Below, piece by piece: positions 16,845 through 25,723 of a stretch of DNA of 64,000 nt. The stretch's first letter is position 1. The number at the start of each line of letters is the position of its first letter. The position numbers and the translations under genes are program-made. The notes below the pieces were generated by a model, which was not told the origin of the DNA, did no database searches, and worked only from the letters and a program-made list of their open reading frames with translations. Source of the DNA: Fervidobacterium_A thailandense (GTDB lineage Bacteria > Thermotogota > Thermotogae > Thermotogales > Fervidobacteriaceae); assembly GCF_041505935.1 (NCBI RefSeq), contig NZ_CP140110.1. One strand, 5' to 3'.

Positions 16845-18083
16845 ATGGAAAAGCTCGATGTTTTAACTTATTCCCCGGATTCTCCCGCTGTTTCCACCGA
16901 GAGTCTCCCCTTCTCAAAGCGGTTTATCCTCTCCCTCCAGCATTTTGTGGCGATGTTCGGCGCAACGGTGCTTGTTCCCCTTCTGACTGGTCTTGATCCG
17001 TTAGTAGCTCTGTTCACAGCCGGGTTGGGAACGCTTGTGTTTCACTTCGTAACGGGTGGAATCGTTCCCGTCTTCTTAGGTTCGAGTTTCGCGTTCATAG
17101 CCCCGGTGATAGCGGTGAAGGAGAAGTTCGGTGATATCAGGTATTCACTCGGTGGTATCGTTGTGGCAGGTTTGGTGTACCTTGCGTTTGCCCTCCTTGT
17201 TAAATTAGCCGGTCCTGATGTGATAAAGAAACTATTCCCACCTGTTGTAACTGGCCCGATGATCATGGTAATAGGCTTGGGGTTGAGTCCTGTGGCGGTT
17301 AACATGGCTTCATCAAACTGGCTTGTGGCTATCGTTGTTGTAGTAACGGTGATCGTCAGTGCAACGTTGTTTAAAGGTTTCTTCTCGCTTATTCCTGTTC
17401 TCACTGGTGTATTCGTTGGTTATGTCACTTCCTCTGCACTCGGTATTGTGGATTTCACCCCTATCAAAAATGCTCAATGGTTTAGCCTACCAAACTTCAT
17501 GCTCCCCAAGTTTGACTGGGCGGCAATCAGCATTATCGCACCAGTTGCGTTCGTGACCGTGATGGAGCACATTGGGGATATCACAACAAACGGCGCAGTT
17601 GTTGGAAAGAACTTCTTTGAAAAACCAGGTGTTCACAGGACTTTGCTCGGTGATGGGCTTGCAACTATGATTGCTGCGTTAATTGGTGGACCAGCCAACA
17701 CGACCTACAGCGAGAACACCGGAGTGCTTGCTATCACGAAAGTTTACGACCCTTCTATCCTTAGAGGAGCTGCGCTACTTGCAATAGCTGTGGCCTTCTT
17801 CTCAAAGTTTGGTGCAGTTCTTCAGACAATCCCAACAGCGGTGATTGGTGGCGTCAGTTTGGTGCTATTTGGAATGATCGCTTCGATAGGCGTGAGGACG
17901 CTTGTGGAGGCAAAGGTTGATTTCTCAAAGTCGAGGAATCTTATCATCGCAGCGCTTATTCTGACTCTTGGCATTGGTGGGGCGTCAATAAAGATCGGTA
18001 CGGTTGAGTTAAAGGGAATGGCGCTGGCGGCAATTGTTGGTATAATTGCGAATTTACTAATTCCCGAGAAGCTGGAAAAGTGA
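16845..18083 (+). CDS. uraA: Uracil/xanthine permease (NCS2 family)
   Basis: The 412-residue membrane protein is an NCS2 nucleobase:cation symporter. Family signatures are LQHFVAMFGATVLVPLLTG near residue 31, GSSFAFIAP, the EHIGDITTNGAVVGKNF segment with the substrate-binding glutamate, and GGPANTTYSENTGVLAIT. Multiple hydrophobic helices span the length. UraA and xanthine permeases share these motifs, so the exact base carried is uncertain. The position at the head of purine synthesis genes favours a purine such as xanthine or hypoxanthine, although the sequence looks UraA-like. The ATG follows AAAGGAGG, which lies in a possible hairpin. Confidence 0.85.
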   Translation: MEKLDVLTYSPDSPAVSTESLPFSKRFILSLQHFVAMFGATVLVPLLTGLDPLVALFTAGLGTLVFHFVTGGIVPVFLGSSFAFIAPVIAVKEKFGDIRYSLGGIVVAGLVYLAFALLVKLAGPDVIKKLFPPVVTGPMIMVIGLGLSPVAVNMASSNWLVAIVVVVTVIVSATLFKGFFSLIPVLTGVFVGYVTSSALGIVDFTPIKNAQWFSLPNFMLPKFDWAAISIIAPVAFVTVMEHIGDITTNGAVVGKNFFEKPGVHRTLLGDGLATMIAALIGGPANTTYSENTGVLAITKVYDPSILRGAALLAIAVAFFSKFGAVLQTIPTAVIGGVSLVLFGMIASIGVRTLVEAKVDFSKSRNLIIAALILTLGIGGASIKIGTVELKGMALAAIVGIIANLLIPEKLEK

Positions 18084-18104
18084 AAGTTTAACGGGTGATA
18101 GCGG

Positions 18105-19262
18105 ATGGTAGAAAGAAGTGAGCGCATAAAGCCGTGGGGGGTAACTTTGGGAATCGTTGGTGGCGGGCAGCTGGGCAAGATGTTGTCACAGAGCGCCTCA
18201 AAACTCGGTTTTGAGGTGGTGGCGCTGGATCCCTCTCCCAGTTGCCCCGTTTCTTCTTTTTGTAAGGAGCTAATAGTTGGAAGTCTCATGGATGAGGAGA
18301 AAATTTTCGAGGTTGCGAGGAAAAGCGATGTTGTAACTTACGAGATCGAACACGTCAACACTGAAGCTCTGAAAAAGCTTGAAGATAATGGTTATCCGGT
18401 GTATCCTCAACCGCATATTTTGGAGCTAATTAAGGACAAGTTTAGGCAGCGCAACTTTTTAAGAACAAAAGGATTTCCGGTTCCGGATTTTAGAGAGCTT
18501 GATGTAAGTGAAATTCGTCAGCTACGTCCTCCGTTTGTTCAAAAAGCTCGGTACGGTGGTTACGACGGCCGTGGTGTTGTGGTGGTGAAATCCCCTGAAG
18601 ATTTTAGCAAACTTCTGGAGTGTCCGTCTTATGTAGAAGAGTTTGTTGATATAGAGAAGGAGATTTCGGTGGTAGTTGTGCGTAGTGTTCGTGGCGAGGT
18701 AGCGGTTTATCCTGTCGTTGAGATGGTGTTCAAAGAAGGCGCAAACATTCTCGAGATGCTTGTTTCACCTGCCGAGCTACCGGAAGAAATAGAAATGTCT
18801 GCAAGGGAATTGGCCGTTTCGATCGTTGATGAACTGGACGGTGTTGGGGTGTTTGCAATTGAAATGTTCGTGTCAAAAGATGGAAAACTTCTCATCAATG
18901 AGATCGCACCGCGCGTTCACAATTCGGGACACCACACGATCGAATCCTGCTTAACAAGTCAGTTTGAACAGCATGTGCGTGCAATAACAGGTTTGCCACT
19001 CGGAAGCACAGAGCAAATTTTACCGGCCGCGATGGTGAATTTGCTTGGTGAACCTGGATACAAGGGTAAACCAATTCTTTTGGGTGTTGAGGAAGTGCTG
19101 AAAATTCCCGGTGTGAATGTTCATTTTTATGGAAAAAAGGAAACTCGTCCATACCGAAAGATGGGGCATGTTACAATCGTAGGTAGGAACGTTGACGAAG
19201 TTCGAAGGATAGCGCGTTTTGTGAGTGAGACGTTGAAAGTTATAGGGGATGAGAGGATATGA
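18105..19262 (+). CDS. purK: 5-(carboxyamino)imidazole ribonucleotide synthase PurK
   Basis: The 385-residue ATP-grasp enzyme carboxylates AIR with bicarbonate and ATP to N5-CAIR in purine synthesis. It shows the nucleotide-fold start GIVGGGQLGKMLSQSASKLG, the DVVTYEIEHVN segment, the ATP-grasp lid around KARYGGYDGRGV, and the metal-binding INEIAPRVHNSGHHTIESC motif typical of PurK. The start is an ATG 21 bp after the permease stop without a strong ribosome-binding site, so expression may depend on coupling. It overlaps purE by 4 bp (ATGA). Confidence 0.93.
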   Translation: MVERSERIKPWGVTLGIVGGGQLGKMLSQSASKLGFEVVALDPSPSCPVSSFCKELIVGSLMDEEKIFEVARKSDVVTYEIEHVNTEALKKLEDNGYPVYPQPHILELIKDKFRQRNFLRTKGFPVPDFRELDVSEIRQLRPPFVQKARYGGYDGRGVVVVKSPEDFSKLLECPSYVEEFVDIEKEISVVVVRSVRGEVAVYPVVEMVFKEGANILEMLVSPAELPEEIEMSARELAVSIVDELDGVGVFAIEMFVSKDGKLLINEIAPRVHNSGHHTIESCLTSQFEQHVRAITGLPLGSTEQILPAAMVNLLGEPGYKGKPILLGVEEVLKIPGVNVHFYGKKETRPYRKMGHVTIVGRNVDEVRRIARFVSETLKVIGDERI

Positions 19263-19768
19263 ATGGTCCGAAAGTAGGTATCATTATGGGCAGTGATTCG
19301 GATTTGAATGTGATGAGGGAAGCGGCCAAAGTTCTTGAGGAGTTTGGTGTGCCCTACGAGATAACGATCGTATCGGCGCACAGGACTCCAGAGAGGATGT
19401 ACGAATATGCAAAGAGTGCTCGTGAGCGAGGGATAGAAGTAATCATCGCGGGTGCTGGGGGAGCCGCGCATCTACCTGGGATGACCGCTTCGCTTACAAC
19501 GTTGCCTGTAATCGGGGTACCCGTGAAGGGTTCCTCACTCGATGGACTGGATTCTTTGCTTTCGATAGTTCAAATGCCACGCGGCGTTCCGGTTGCAACG
19601 GTAGCAATTAACAATGCACAGAATGCAGGTTTGCTCGCAGTTAGGATTTTGTCGATCAAGTACCCTGAACTTGCGGAGAAACTGGAACGGTATCGGCAAG
19701 AGATGTACGAAAAGGTGCTTGAAAAAGCCAAAGAAGTGGAAGAAGGTTTTGGAAAGATCGGAGGTTGA
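19259..19768 (+). CDS. purE: N5-CAIR mutase PurE (class I)
   Basis: The 169-residue product is a class I PurE, which converts N5-CAIR from PurK into CAIR. Visible are GSDSD at 11-15, the SAHRTP motif at 39-44 with the catalytic histidine, and the GAGGAAHLPGM segment. The presence of purK next to it confirms the two-step bacterial route. The ATG overlaps the purK stop, giving translational coupling. Confidence 0.95.
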   Translation: MNGPKVGIIMGSDSDLNVMREAAKVLEEFGVPYEITIVSAHRTPERMYEYAKSARERGIEVIIAGAGGAAHLPGMTASLTTLPVIGVPVKGSSLDGLDSLLSIVQMPRGVPVATVAINNAQNAGLLAVRILSIKYPELAEKLERYRQEMYEKVLEKAKEVEEGFGKIGG

Positions 19769-19773
19769 ACTGG

Positions 19774-20460
19774 ATGTACGAGGGAAAAACAAAAATTGTC
19801 GAGGATTTGGGAGATGAGGTCCTTTTGCATTTTAAAGACGACATCACCGCTGGAGATGGGGCAAAGCACGATGTTTTGGAAAACAAGGGAAGTATCTGTG
19901 CCGAAGTTACAGCGCGGTTGATGAAGATGCTTTCGGAAAAAGGTGTTTACAACATGTTTTTGGAATTCGTGCCTCCAAAAAAGATAAGAGCCAGGAAACT
20001 GAAGATGCTTCCGCTCGAAGTCATCGTACGATTTAAGAAAGCTGGCTCTTTTGTGAGGAGGTACGGTGGTACAGAGGGAGAAGACCTACCACAACCACTT
20101 GTGGAGTTCACGTACAAGAGCGACGCATTGCACGATCCTCTCATGTGCGTTGAACATCTCGAAGTTCTGGGAATTACCTCAAGAGAGGTTGCAAAAAAGG
20201 TAATGGATGAGGCTGTGAAGACGGCAACGATTTTGAAGGAATTTTTCCAAGGCCACGGTTATGAACTGTGGGATATCAAGTTCGAGTACGGTTTGGACAA
20301 AGACGGAAATGTGTGCTTAGGTGATGAGATTTCGCCAGATACGATGCGGTTGCGCAAATCGGGAGAAATATTCGATAAAGACGTTTACAGAAGAGATTTG
20401 GGAGATCCTATGGAAAGGTACAAGGTGGTGTTGGAGCTATGCCGAAGTATCAGTTTATGA
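19774..20460 (+). CDS. purC: SAICAR synthetase PurC
   Basis: The 228-residue enzyme ligates CAIR and aspartate to SAICAR. Family features are the MYEGKTKIV start, DDITAGDGAKHDV, and the C-terminal GDEISPDTMRL metal and substrate site. I chose ATG 19774 because it matches the usual MYEGK start and lies 9 bp after GGAGG; a TTG at 19765 directly abuts that site. The end overlaps purS by 22 bp. Confidence 0.95.
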   Translation: MYEGKTKIVEDLGDEVLLHFKDDITAGDGAKHDVLENKGSICAEVTARLMKMLSEKGVYNMFLEFVPPKKIRARKLKMLPLEVIVRFKKAGSFVRRYGGTEGEDLPQPLVEFTYKSDALHDPLMCVEHLEVLGITSREVAKKVMDEAVKTATILKEFFQGHGYELWDIKFEYGLDKDGNVCLGDEISPDTMRLRKSGEIFDKDVYRRDLGDPMERYKVVLELCRSISL

Positions 20461-20687
20461 TCGACATCCAGTACAAAAGCAACGTCAGGGACCCTCGTGG
20501 TGAGACAATTAAGCGGGTGCTCAACGAGGAGTACCAGATTCCCGTTACCTTGCTCAGACTTGGTAAGTCTATTCGGATTGAAGTTGAGGCGGAGAACGAA
20601 GACGAAGCTCTGAAAATGGTACATTCGGCCTGCGAGCGAATCCTCGTGAACACCGTGACCGAGACTTACGAGGTGAGAAGGATATGA
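20439..20687 (+). CDS. purS: Phosphoribosylformylglycinamidine synthase subunit PurS
   Basis: This 82-residue protein is the small PurS subunit that bridges PurQ and PurL in the FGAM synthase complex. The fold signature is the DIQYKSNVRDPRGETIKRVL stretch and the following VTLLRLGKSIRIEVEA. It overlaps purC by 22 bp and purQ by 4 bp, so the genes are translationally coupled. Confidence 0.93.
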   Translation: MPKYQFMIDIQYKSNVRDPRGETIKRVLNEEYQIPVTLLRLGKSIRIEVEAENEDEALKMVHSACERILVNTVTETYEVRRI

Positions 20688-21328
20688 GGTGCCCGAGGGC
20701 ACAGGTGGTGGTGTACCCGGGGAGTAACTGCGATAGGGATGCCCTTTGGGCACTTAAGTACGTGGGATTCGATGCTGAGTTTATCGATGTTCACGGGAAG
20801 ATAAACGCGGATTTGGTTGTGCTCCCGGGGGGTTTTTCATACGGTGATTATTTGCGTGTTGGAGCCGTTGCAGCACGTGAACCGATCGCAAACGAAGTCA
20901 GGCAGTTTGTAGAAAACGGAGGTTTTGTGATTGGTATATGCAACGGATTCCAAATCCTGTTGGAGATGGGACTTCTCAGTGGGGCTTTGCTTCAAAATTC
21001 AAATGGGCGGTTTATTTGCAAAATCGTCGAGCTTGAGGTTGTTGATAATCAAAATCCGTTCACGAGGTACTTCTTGAAAGGTGAAAAGATACGTCTTCCC
21101 ATCGCACATGGGTTTGGAAGGTACGTTAAGACGGATGAGGTCAACGTAGTTCTCAGGTACACTTCGGATGTAAACGGTTCGGATGAGCAAATCGCGGGGA
21201 TATCAAATTCTTCAGGTAATATATTCGGTTTGATGCCTCACCCGGAGAGGGCTGTGGAAAAGATACTCGGTTCGGATGACGGGCTCAGGGTGTTTTTATC
21301 GATTTACAACTTCTTAAGAGGTAAATAG
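20684..21328 (+). CDS. purQ: FGAM synthase glutaminase subunit PurQ
   Basis: The 214-residue class I glutamine amidotransferase delivers ammonia to PurL. The nucleophile is Cys86 in GICNGFQIL, and the His-Glu pair is in MPHPER near residue 190. The N-terminus has the GSNCDRD motif, and the body the PGGFSYGDYLR motif of the family. It starts inside the purS stop (ATGA overlap) and ends 14 bp before purL. Confidence 0.95.
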   Translation: MRCPRAQVVVYPGSNCDRDALWALKYVGFDAEFIDVHGKINADLVVLPGGFSYGDYLRVGAVAAREPIANEVRQFVENGGFVIGICNGFQILLEMGLLSGALLQNSNGRFICKIVELEVVDNQNPFTRYFLKGEKIRLPIAHGFGRYVKTDEVNVVLRYTSDVNGSDEQIAGISNSSGNIFGLMPHPERAVEKILGSDDGLRVFLSIYNFLRGK

Positions 21329-21342
21329 GGAGGCAGTCCCAG

Positions 21343-23145
21343 ATGAAATATTTGGATATCTTGGAGCGCAAACTTGGACGCAAAGCAACGAAGGTGGAAA
21401 TCGAAGCGTTCACCGTAATGTGGAGCGAGCACTGCGGTTATTCGCACACTAAAGGATACATTCGAAAACTGCCGAAAGTTGGAACTGGCGGTAACGCTGG
21501 GGTTGTAACGCTCGATGATTATCACTTCCTGGCTTTCAAGATCGAGAGCCACAATCACCCGAGCGCGATAGAACCGTACAACGGAGCTGCGACGGGAGTT
21601 GGTGGTATTATCCGAGATGTGCTTGCGATGGGGGCAAGGCCCACTGCGATACTCGACTCGCTTCACATGGATAGGGTGATAGAGGGAATAATAGAAGGAA
21701 TTGCCGATTACGGAAATTCTATTGGTGTTCCGACCGTTGGCGGTGAGCTAAGGATTTCAAGGTTCTACAAACACAACCCACTTGTCAACGTTATGGCCGT
21801 TGGGGTGGGAAGACACGAACATTTAATACCCTCAAAGGCCTCACGACCCGGACAAGTTATCGTGATTTTTGGTGGTGCCACTGGGCGTGATGGTATCCAC
21901 GGTGCATCGTTCGCTTCCGAGGACCTGACCGGTGAGAAAGCAACGAAGTTGTCCATACAGGTTGGGGATCCGTTTGCGGAAAAATTGCTGATCGAAGCAT
22001 TTCTTGAGATGGTAGAAAAGGGACTTGTCGAAGGCGCTCAAGACCTTGGAGCTGGTGGAGTGCTATCGGCTACAAGTGAGCTCGTTGCCCGAGCTGGATT
22101 GGGCGCTGTTGTGCATCTTGATAGGGTACCGCTGAGAGAACCGGACATGACCCCACTTGAGATTCTAATAAGCGAAAGTCAGGAACGGATGGCGGTTGTG
22201 ACTTCTCCGGAGAAGGCGCAGGAAGTTATCAAGATAGCCAAGAAGCATTTACTCTTTGCTGACGTGGTCGCGGAAGTGACGGATACCGGTAGGTATGTTG
22301 CTATGTACAACGACGAGGTTATAATGGATGTTCCTGCAAAGTTACTCGAAGAGGCCCCAGAGGAAGAGATCTACGAGTACGAACCGACACCAATCCCGAA
22401 GTTTAGATGGATACGTTTCAAAGACGTGAACGCACGCGAGGTTTTCGAAAGGTACGACTACATGGTCGGTACCGATACCGTTATACTTCCCGGTCTCGGA
22501 CCTGCTGTGATGCGTTTGAAAGGTACCGGTATTGGTTATTCACTGTCGGTACATAGCCGAGCAGACCTGGCTGTGCAAGATCCATACTGGGGAGCATTCA
22601 TCACAGTACTGGAAAGTATCAGGAAAACACTCAGCGTTGGTGCAAAGCCGCTCGGAATCACAGATGGAATTAACTACCCGGATCCGGACGTGGAGCCCAT
22701 GGGACTTGCCGCTCAGATGAGAGGACTTAAGGATGCTTGCGAATTTGCCGGCGTTGGTGTAGCTTCCGGTAACGCATCACTGTACAACACTTACAAGGGG
22801 AAAGGAATTCCGCCAACGTTGATTATTGGAATGGTTGGAAAGGTAGAAAATCTAAACCTGCCGAGGCCGGAAAAGGGGCCGATATACGCTGTAGGTTTTC
22901 CGGATTTTGAACTTTCCAGAGAGAAGGATTTTTGGAGAGAAATTGCGAACATCGTTGCGCAGGGATGCTTGGTTATTTCAAAATCAGATTATCGAAATGT
23001 TCGGACCTTAAAAGAGACCTTCAAGGAGCACGGATTCGATATACATTACAAACCACCGCTACATGAACCAGTTCATCAAATGTTACTTGTTTTAGGGGAA
23101 GTTAAGACAAATCTCCCAAAAAGGAAAATTGGATATTTAATCTAA
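21343..23145 (+). CDS. purL: FGAM synthase subunit PurL (small type)
   Basis: The 600-residue small-type PurL makes formylglycinamidine ribonucleotide with PurS and PurQ. Visible are FTVMWSEHCGYSH with His30, the SHNHPSAIEPYNGAATGVGG nucleotide-binding stretch near residue 67, and DLGAGGVLSATSEL. It is shorter than many PurLs (about 720-750) and begins close to the catalytic motif, which is usual for compact thermophile versions. It is the last gene of the operon, followed by a terminator. purF, purD, purM, purN and purH are not in this window. Confidence 0.94.
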   Translation: MKYLDILERKLGRKATKVEIEAFTVMWSEHCGYSHTKGYIRKLPKVGTGGNAGVVTLDDYHFLAFKIESHNHPSAIEPYNGAATGVGGIIRDVLAMGARPTAILDSLHMDRVIEGIIEGIADYGNSIGVPTVGGELRISRFYKHNPLVNVMAVGVGRHEHLIPSKASRPGQVIVIFGGATGRDGIHGASFASEDLTGEKATKLSIQVGDPFAEKLLIEAFLEMVEKGLVEGAQDLGAGGVLSATSELVARAGLGAVVHLDRVPLREPDMTPLEILISESQERMAVVTSPEKAQEVIKIAKKHLLFADVVAEVTDTGRYVAMYNDEVIMDVPAKLLEEAPEEEIYEYEPTPIPKFRWIRFKDVNAREVFERYDYMVGTDTVILPGLGPAVMRLKGTGIGYSLSVHSRADLAVQDPYWGAFITVLESIRKTLSVGAKPLGITDGINYPDPDVEPMGLAAQMRGLKDACEFAGVGVASGNASLYNTYKGKGIPPTLIIGMVGKVENLNLPRPEKGPIYAVGFPDFELSREKDFWREIANIVAQGCLVISKSDYRNVRTLKETFKEHGFDIHYKPPLHEPVHQMLLVLGEVKTNLPKRKIGYLI

Positions 23146-23177
23146 GAATCTAAGAAAAAGTCGTTGGAAACCATGGT

Positions 23178-23201
23178 CCGGCGCGTATGCGCCGGTTTTT
23201 T
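23178..23201 (+). terminator. Intrinsic terminator after purL
   Basis: A 7-bp stem CCGGCGC / GCGCCGG with a GTAT loop is followed by six T residues, 33 bp after the purL stop. Confidence 0.92.
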
Positions 23202-23280
23202 CTTTCTAAATTCAAGCTTTCCTGGTTCGAACTAAACAAATGTGTTAAAATTGTCTGGCACTGATTTTAGAAAAGTGATG

Positions 23281-23286
23281 TATAAT
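23281..23286 (+). promoter_or_regulatory. -10 element of the coiled-coil protein gene, now split off by an IS
   Basis: TATAAT here is followed after about 30 bp by the left target duplication of an insertion sequence. Removing the 1302-bp element and one duplication joins this promoter region to the gene starting at 24653. The -35 hexamer is not clear. Confidence 0.5.
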
Positions 23287-23325
23287 TTAGATGAAAATGG
23301 GGGTGTGGAGAGACCCATACTTGCC

Positions 23326-24627
23326 GAGTCTGTTCGACGATATGATTAGAGTTTGCTGATAGAGGGTATACCCCTCGTCCTTAAATAAAAATCTCGGTCT
23401 TTGAAATCATCCTTCGGCTCTCAAAAACGCTGTTTTTCTCAGCTTTAACAAAACATCACCCTTACTGCTCTCGCAGCTTGACTTCTTCTGTATTCCACTT
23501 TCATTTACTCAACACGCTCCACAACTCAGCCAAACGCAAATAGCTCTTCAAAATGATTCACCAGGTACTCCACCAGCGGTCTTTGTATCTTCACCCAGTC
23601 TCCCGGCTCTTGCATTCTCAACTTCCGTTTGATGTTGTGGAGCACAACAAACGCTTTGATGTACTCAATCACGTTCGATAACTTCTTGAACCCTCTTCTG
23701 ATTTGCGTGAACATCGCAAGAAGGCTGTTTCTGGATTCTACCGCTTGATTTACTCTGGAGCTGATGGTTTTGTGGGAAATGTTCAGATACTCACAGGCTT
23801 GAGCGTATGAGGTTAATCCATCAGATAGCACAAGCTTAGGCTGACAAGGGAATATTAGCTTGATGGCTTGGAGCGTATCACGGTTGAGAGAGACACGGAA
23901 GTTAGCAATCAGGTAGTTATCGAAGCTAACGGCAAGGAAGACGTAGACGGTATCGGTCTTTCCCTTTGAAGCGAGTTTTTCGAACTTTTCATCGACACAA
24001 AGGACCTCAAAATGGATGGGAGTAAACTTGATGGCAGAAGAGAGTGCTTTTATCCAGCGGTAGATGGTAGAAACACTCGGGGAGTAGCCGTTGAGAGATA
24101 GGACGTTTCTGATTTGTCTGAATGAGAGGTTAGAGAAGAAGAGGATGAAGGCAAGAAGGCAGATGAAGAGAGGGTAGTTTGGGGAGAAAGGCAAGGGGTT
24201 GGTTTGAGGAGAGGAGTTTTTGAGTAAGTAAACGTTAGACTTATACTTGCATTTACGGCAGCGGAAACGGACGAAAGAAGAGCGAATTTTGTAGATTTCC
24301 ATGGTGTTGTTGCAGTGAGGGCACCTGGGGTAGGAGAAGTTGAAGAGCTTGTTAGGGTTTGGTGAGCGAGGGGCTTTTGGGAAGGAGAAAGTGCGTTTGC
24401 AGCTTTGGCAGATGAAGCTGAAGACCTGGGTCAGGGAGCCATCGGGAGCACGGCGGAAGTATCGGGAATTGACGTAGACTTTGGGATGATGGCAGTAGGG
24501 GCAGGAAGGTCTTTGAGGAAGGTTGAGTTTTCTAGGCATAGGGTATACCTCCTTTCGTGGGGTGGAGGGGGGTGTACCCCTTTTTAAGGAATTATACACA
24601 GGTTTTCATAATTCCGTGGAACAGTCT
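23326..24627 (-). mobile_element. Complete insertion sequence with 9-bp target duplication
   Basis: The 1302-bp element is bounded by ATACTTGCC at 23317-23325 and again at 24628-24636. Its ends carry related termini: GAGTCTGTTC at the left and, inverted, AGACTGTTCC at the right. It holds one transposase gene on the minus strand. A second, wrecked copy lies at 30938-35316 with the same termini and transposase sequence. The two appear roughly 90 percent alike by eye. Confidence 0.92.
23526..24539 (-). CDS. DDE transposase with zinc ribbons (IS6/IS240-like catalytic domain)
   Basis: The 337-residue product has two N-terminal CxxC pairs (CPYC...CQSC and CPHC...CRKC) and then a DDE domain. Catalytic residues are probably in VDEKFEKLASKG, LSDGLTSYAQAC and NQAVESRNSLLAMF. 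The spacing and RRGFKK tail are like IS6/IS240 transposases, but the 9-bp target duplication is not typical of IS6, so the family is uncertain. I chose ATG 24539 because AAAGGAGG lies 8 bp upstream; a longer frame to a GTG at 24599 has no such support. The frame is intact, so the element may be active. Confidence 0.85.
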   Translation of the reverse strand: MPRKLNLPQRPSCPYCHHPKVYVNSRYFRRAPDGSLTQVFSFICQSCKRTFSFPKAPRSPNPNKLFNFSYPRCPHCNNTMEIYKIRSSFVRFRCRKCKYKSNVYLLKNSSPQTNPLPFSPNYPLFICLLAFILFFSNLSFRQIRNVLSLNGYSPSVSTIYRWIKALSSAIKFTPIHFEVLCVDEKFEKLASKGKTDTVYVFLAVSFDNYLIANFRVSLNRDTLQAIKLIFPCQPKLVLSDGLTSYAQACEYLNISHKTISSRVNQAVESRNSLLAMFTQIRRGFKKLSNVIEYIKAFVVLHNIKRKLRMQEPGDWVKIQRPLVEYLVNHFEELFAFG

Positions 24628-24652
24628 ATACTTGCCAAGGGGAGGGGAAAGC

Positions 24653-25723
24653 ATGAGAAAGTGGTTTGTGGTGCTTTTGGCGGTTATTTTGACGGTTTTC
24701 GTTCTTGCGGAAGGTGACGGACATGTGCACGATGAGGAATGCGGATGTGAGATTGCGGATGCACGAGACATAAGTTTGGAAGAAACGGAAATAGTTTTTG
24801 AAGAATCTGAACTCAACATTGAAGAGCTCGTCGAGAAAATATCCGTCCTTGAGGAAAATCTGAATTTGATCTACGAAATCCTTGGGACAAAAGCGCAGAT
24901 CGAAGATCTTGAAACTTACAGAGAAGAGATCCAAGCTATCCTCGACGAACTGGAAACACGATTACTCAACGTTGAAAGCACAGTACGAACCGGCCTTCCA
25001 TCGATAAGTAGCCTTGTCTACGAACTCTCCTCGAACATTGCCGAACTTGAAGAGAAGTTAACCTCCTACGTTCAGGTCTCCCTCGATGGTCTTAAGGAAG
25101 AGATCCTGACATCAGTGAAGGATGAGCTAAGTGAAAAGATGACCGTTCTTGAGGATATCAAGGTAACACTCGATATTCATGACAGCGATATACTGAAAAT
25201 TTACGAAACGCTTGGGAACATGACCGAGAAGCTATCCGAACTCGAAAAAATACTCGAAATAACCTCCGGTATGAGCGAAACACTTGAGTCATTGGCTTTG
25301 AAACTTGAGTTGCACGATCAGGATATAGTTAACATTTACGATAATTTGGCGAACAAAGCGGATCGCTCGGAATTGGAAGAACTTGAAATGCGATTGACCA
25401 AGTTCATCGAACAATCAAACGGTGAAGCCGAGTCGTGGATAAAGGATAGGTTCGAACTCTTAGAAGAATACATGAACATGGTTTACGAAGTGGCCAACTC
25501 GAAAGTGTCAGCTTCGGACGTGGAGGACATGCTCGAGCCTCTTAAGGCGGATGTTGAGAAAGTTACAAATGAGCTCTCAAGGGTTGTTCGAAAGCTAAAC
25601 GAACAGGATGTTGATATAATAAAACTATACGATGCGGTAGCAAAGCTGGCTGAAGAACTGAGACGTATTAGTGGTAGGTTGGCAACGCTCGAAAGTATAG
25701 TCAACGAATTAAGGAGTAAGTAA
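24653..25723 (+). CDS. Exported coiled-coil protein, probable envelope component
   Basis: The 356-residue product starts with a signal peptide (MRKWFVVLLAVILTVFVLA) followed by a His/Cys/acid-rich GHVHDEECGCE segment. The rest is helical and rich in Glu, Leu and Lys, as in a rod-like coiled coil. A unit around HDSDILKIYETLG, HDQDIVNIYDNLA and EQDVDIIKLYDAVA recurs about every 65-100 residues. Thermotogota outer-sheath spacer proteins such as Omp-alpha are similar rods, but no SLH domain or C-terminal membrane anchor is seen. ATG 24653 follows GGAGGGGAAAGC. An IS inserted 17 bp upstream has separated it from its promoter. Its 3' end overlaps the opposite HD-GYP gene by 15 bp. Confidence 0.8.
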   Translation: MRKWFVVLLAVILTVFVLAEGDGHVHDEECGCEIADARDISLEETEIVFEESELNIEELVEKISVLEENLNLIYEILGTKAQIEDLETYREEIQAILDELETRLLNVESTVRTGLPSISSLVYELSSNIAELEEKLTSYVQVSLDGLKEEILTSVKDELSEKMTVLEDIKVTLDIHDSDILKIYETLGNMTEKLSELEKILEITSGMSETLESLALKLELHDQDIVNIYDNLANKADRSELEELEMRLTKFIEQSNGEAESWIKDRFELLEEYMNMVYEVANSKVSASDVEDMLEPLKADVEKVTNELSRVVRKLNEQDVDIIKLYDAVAKLAEELRRISGRLATLESIVNELRSK

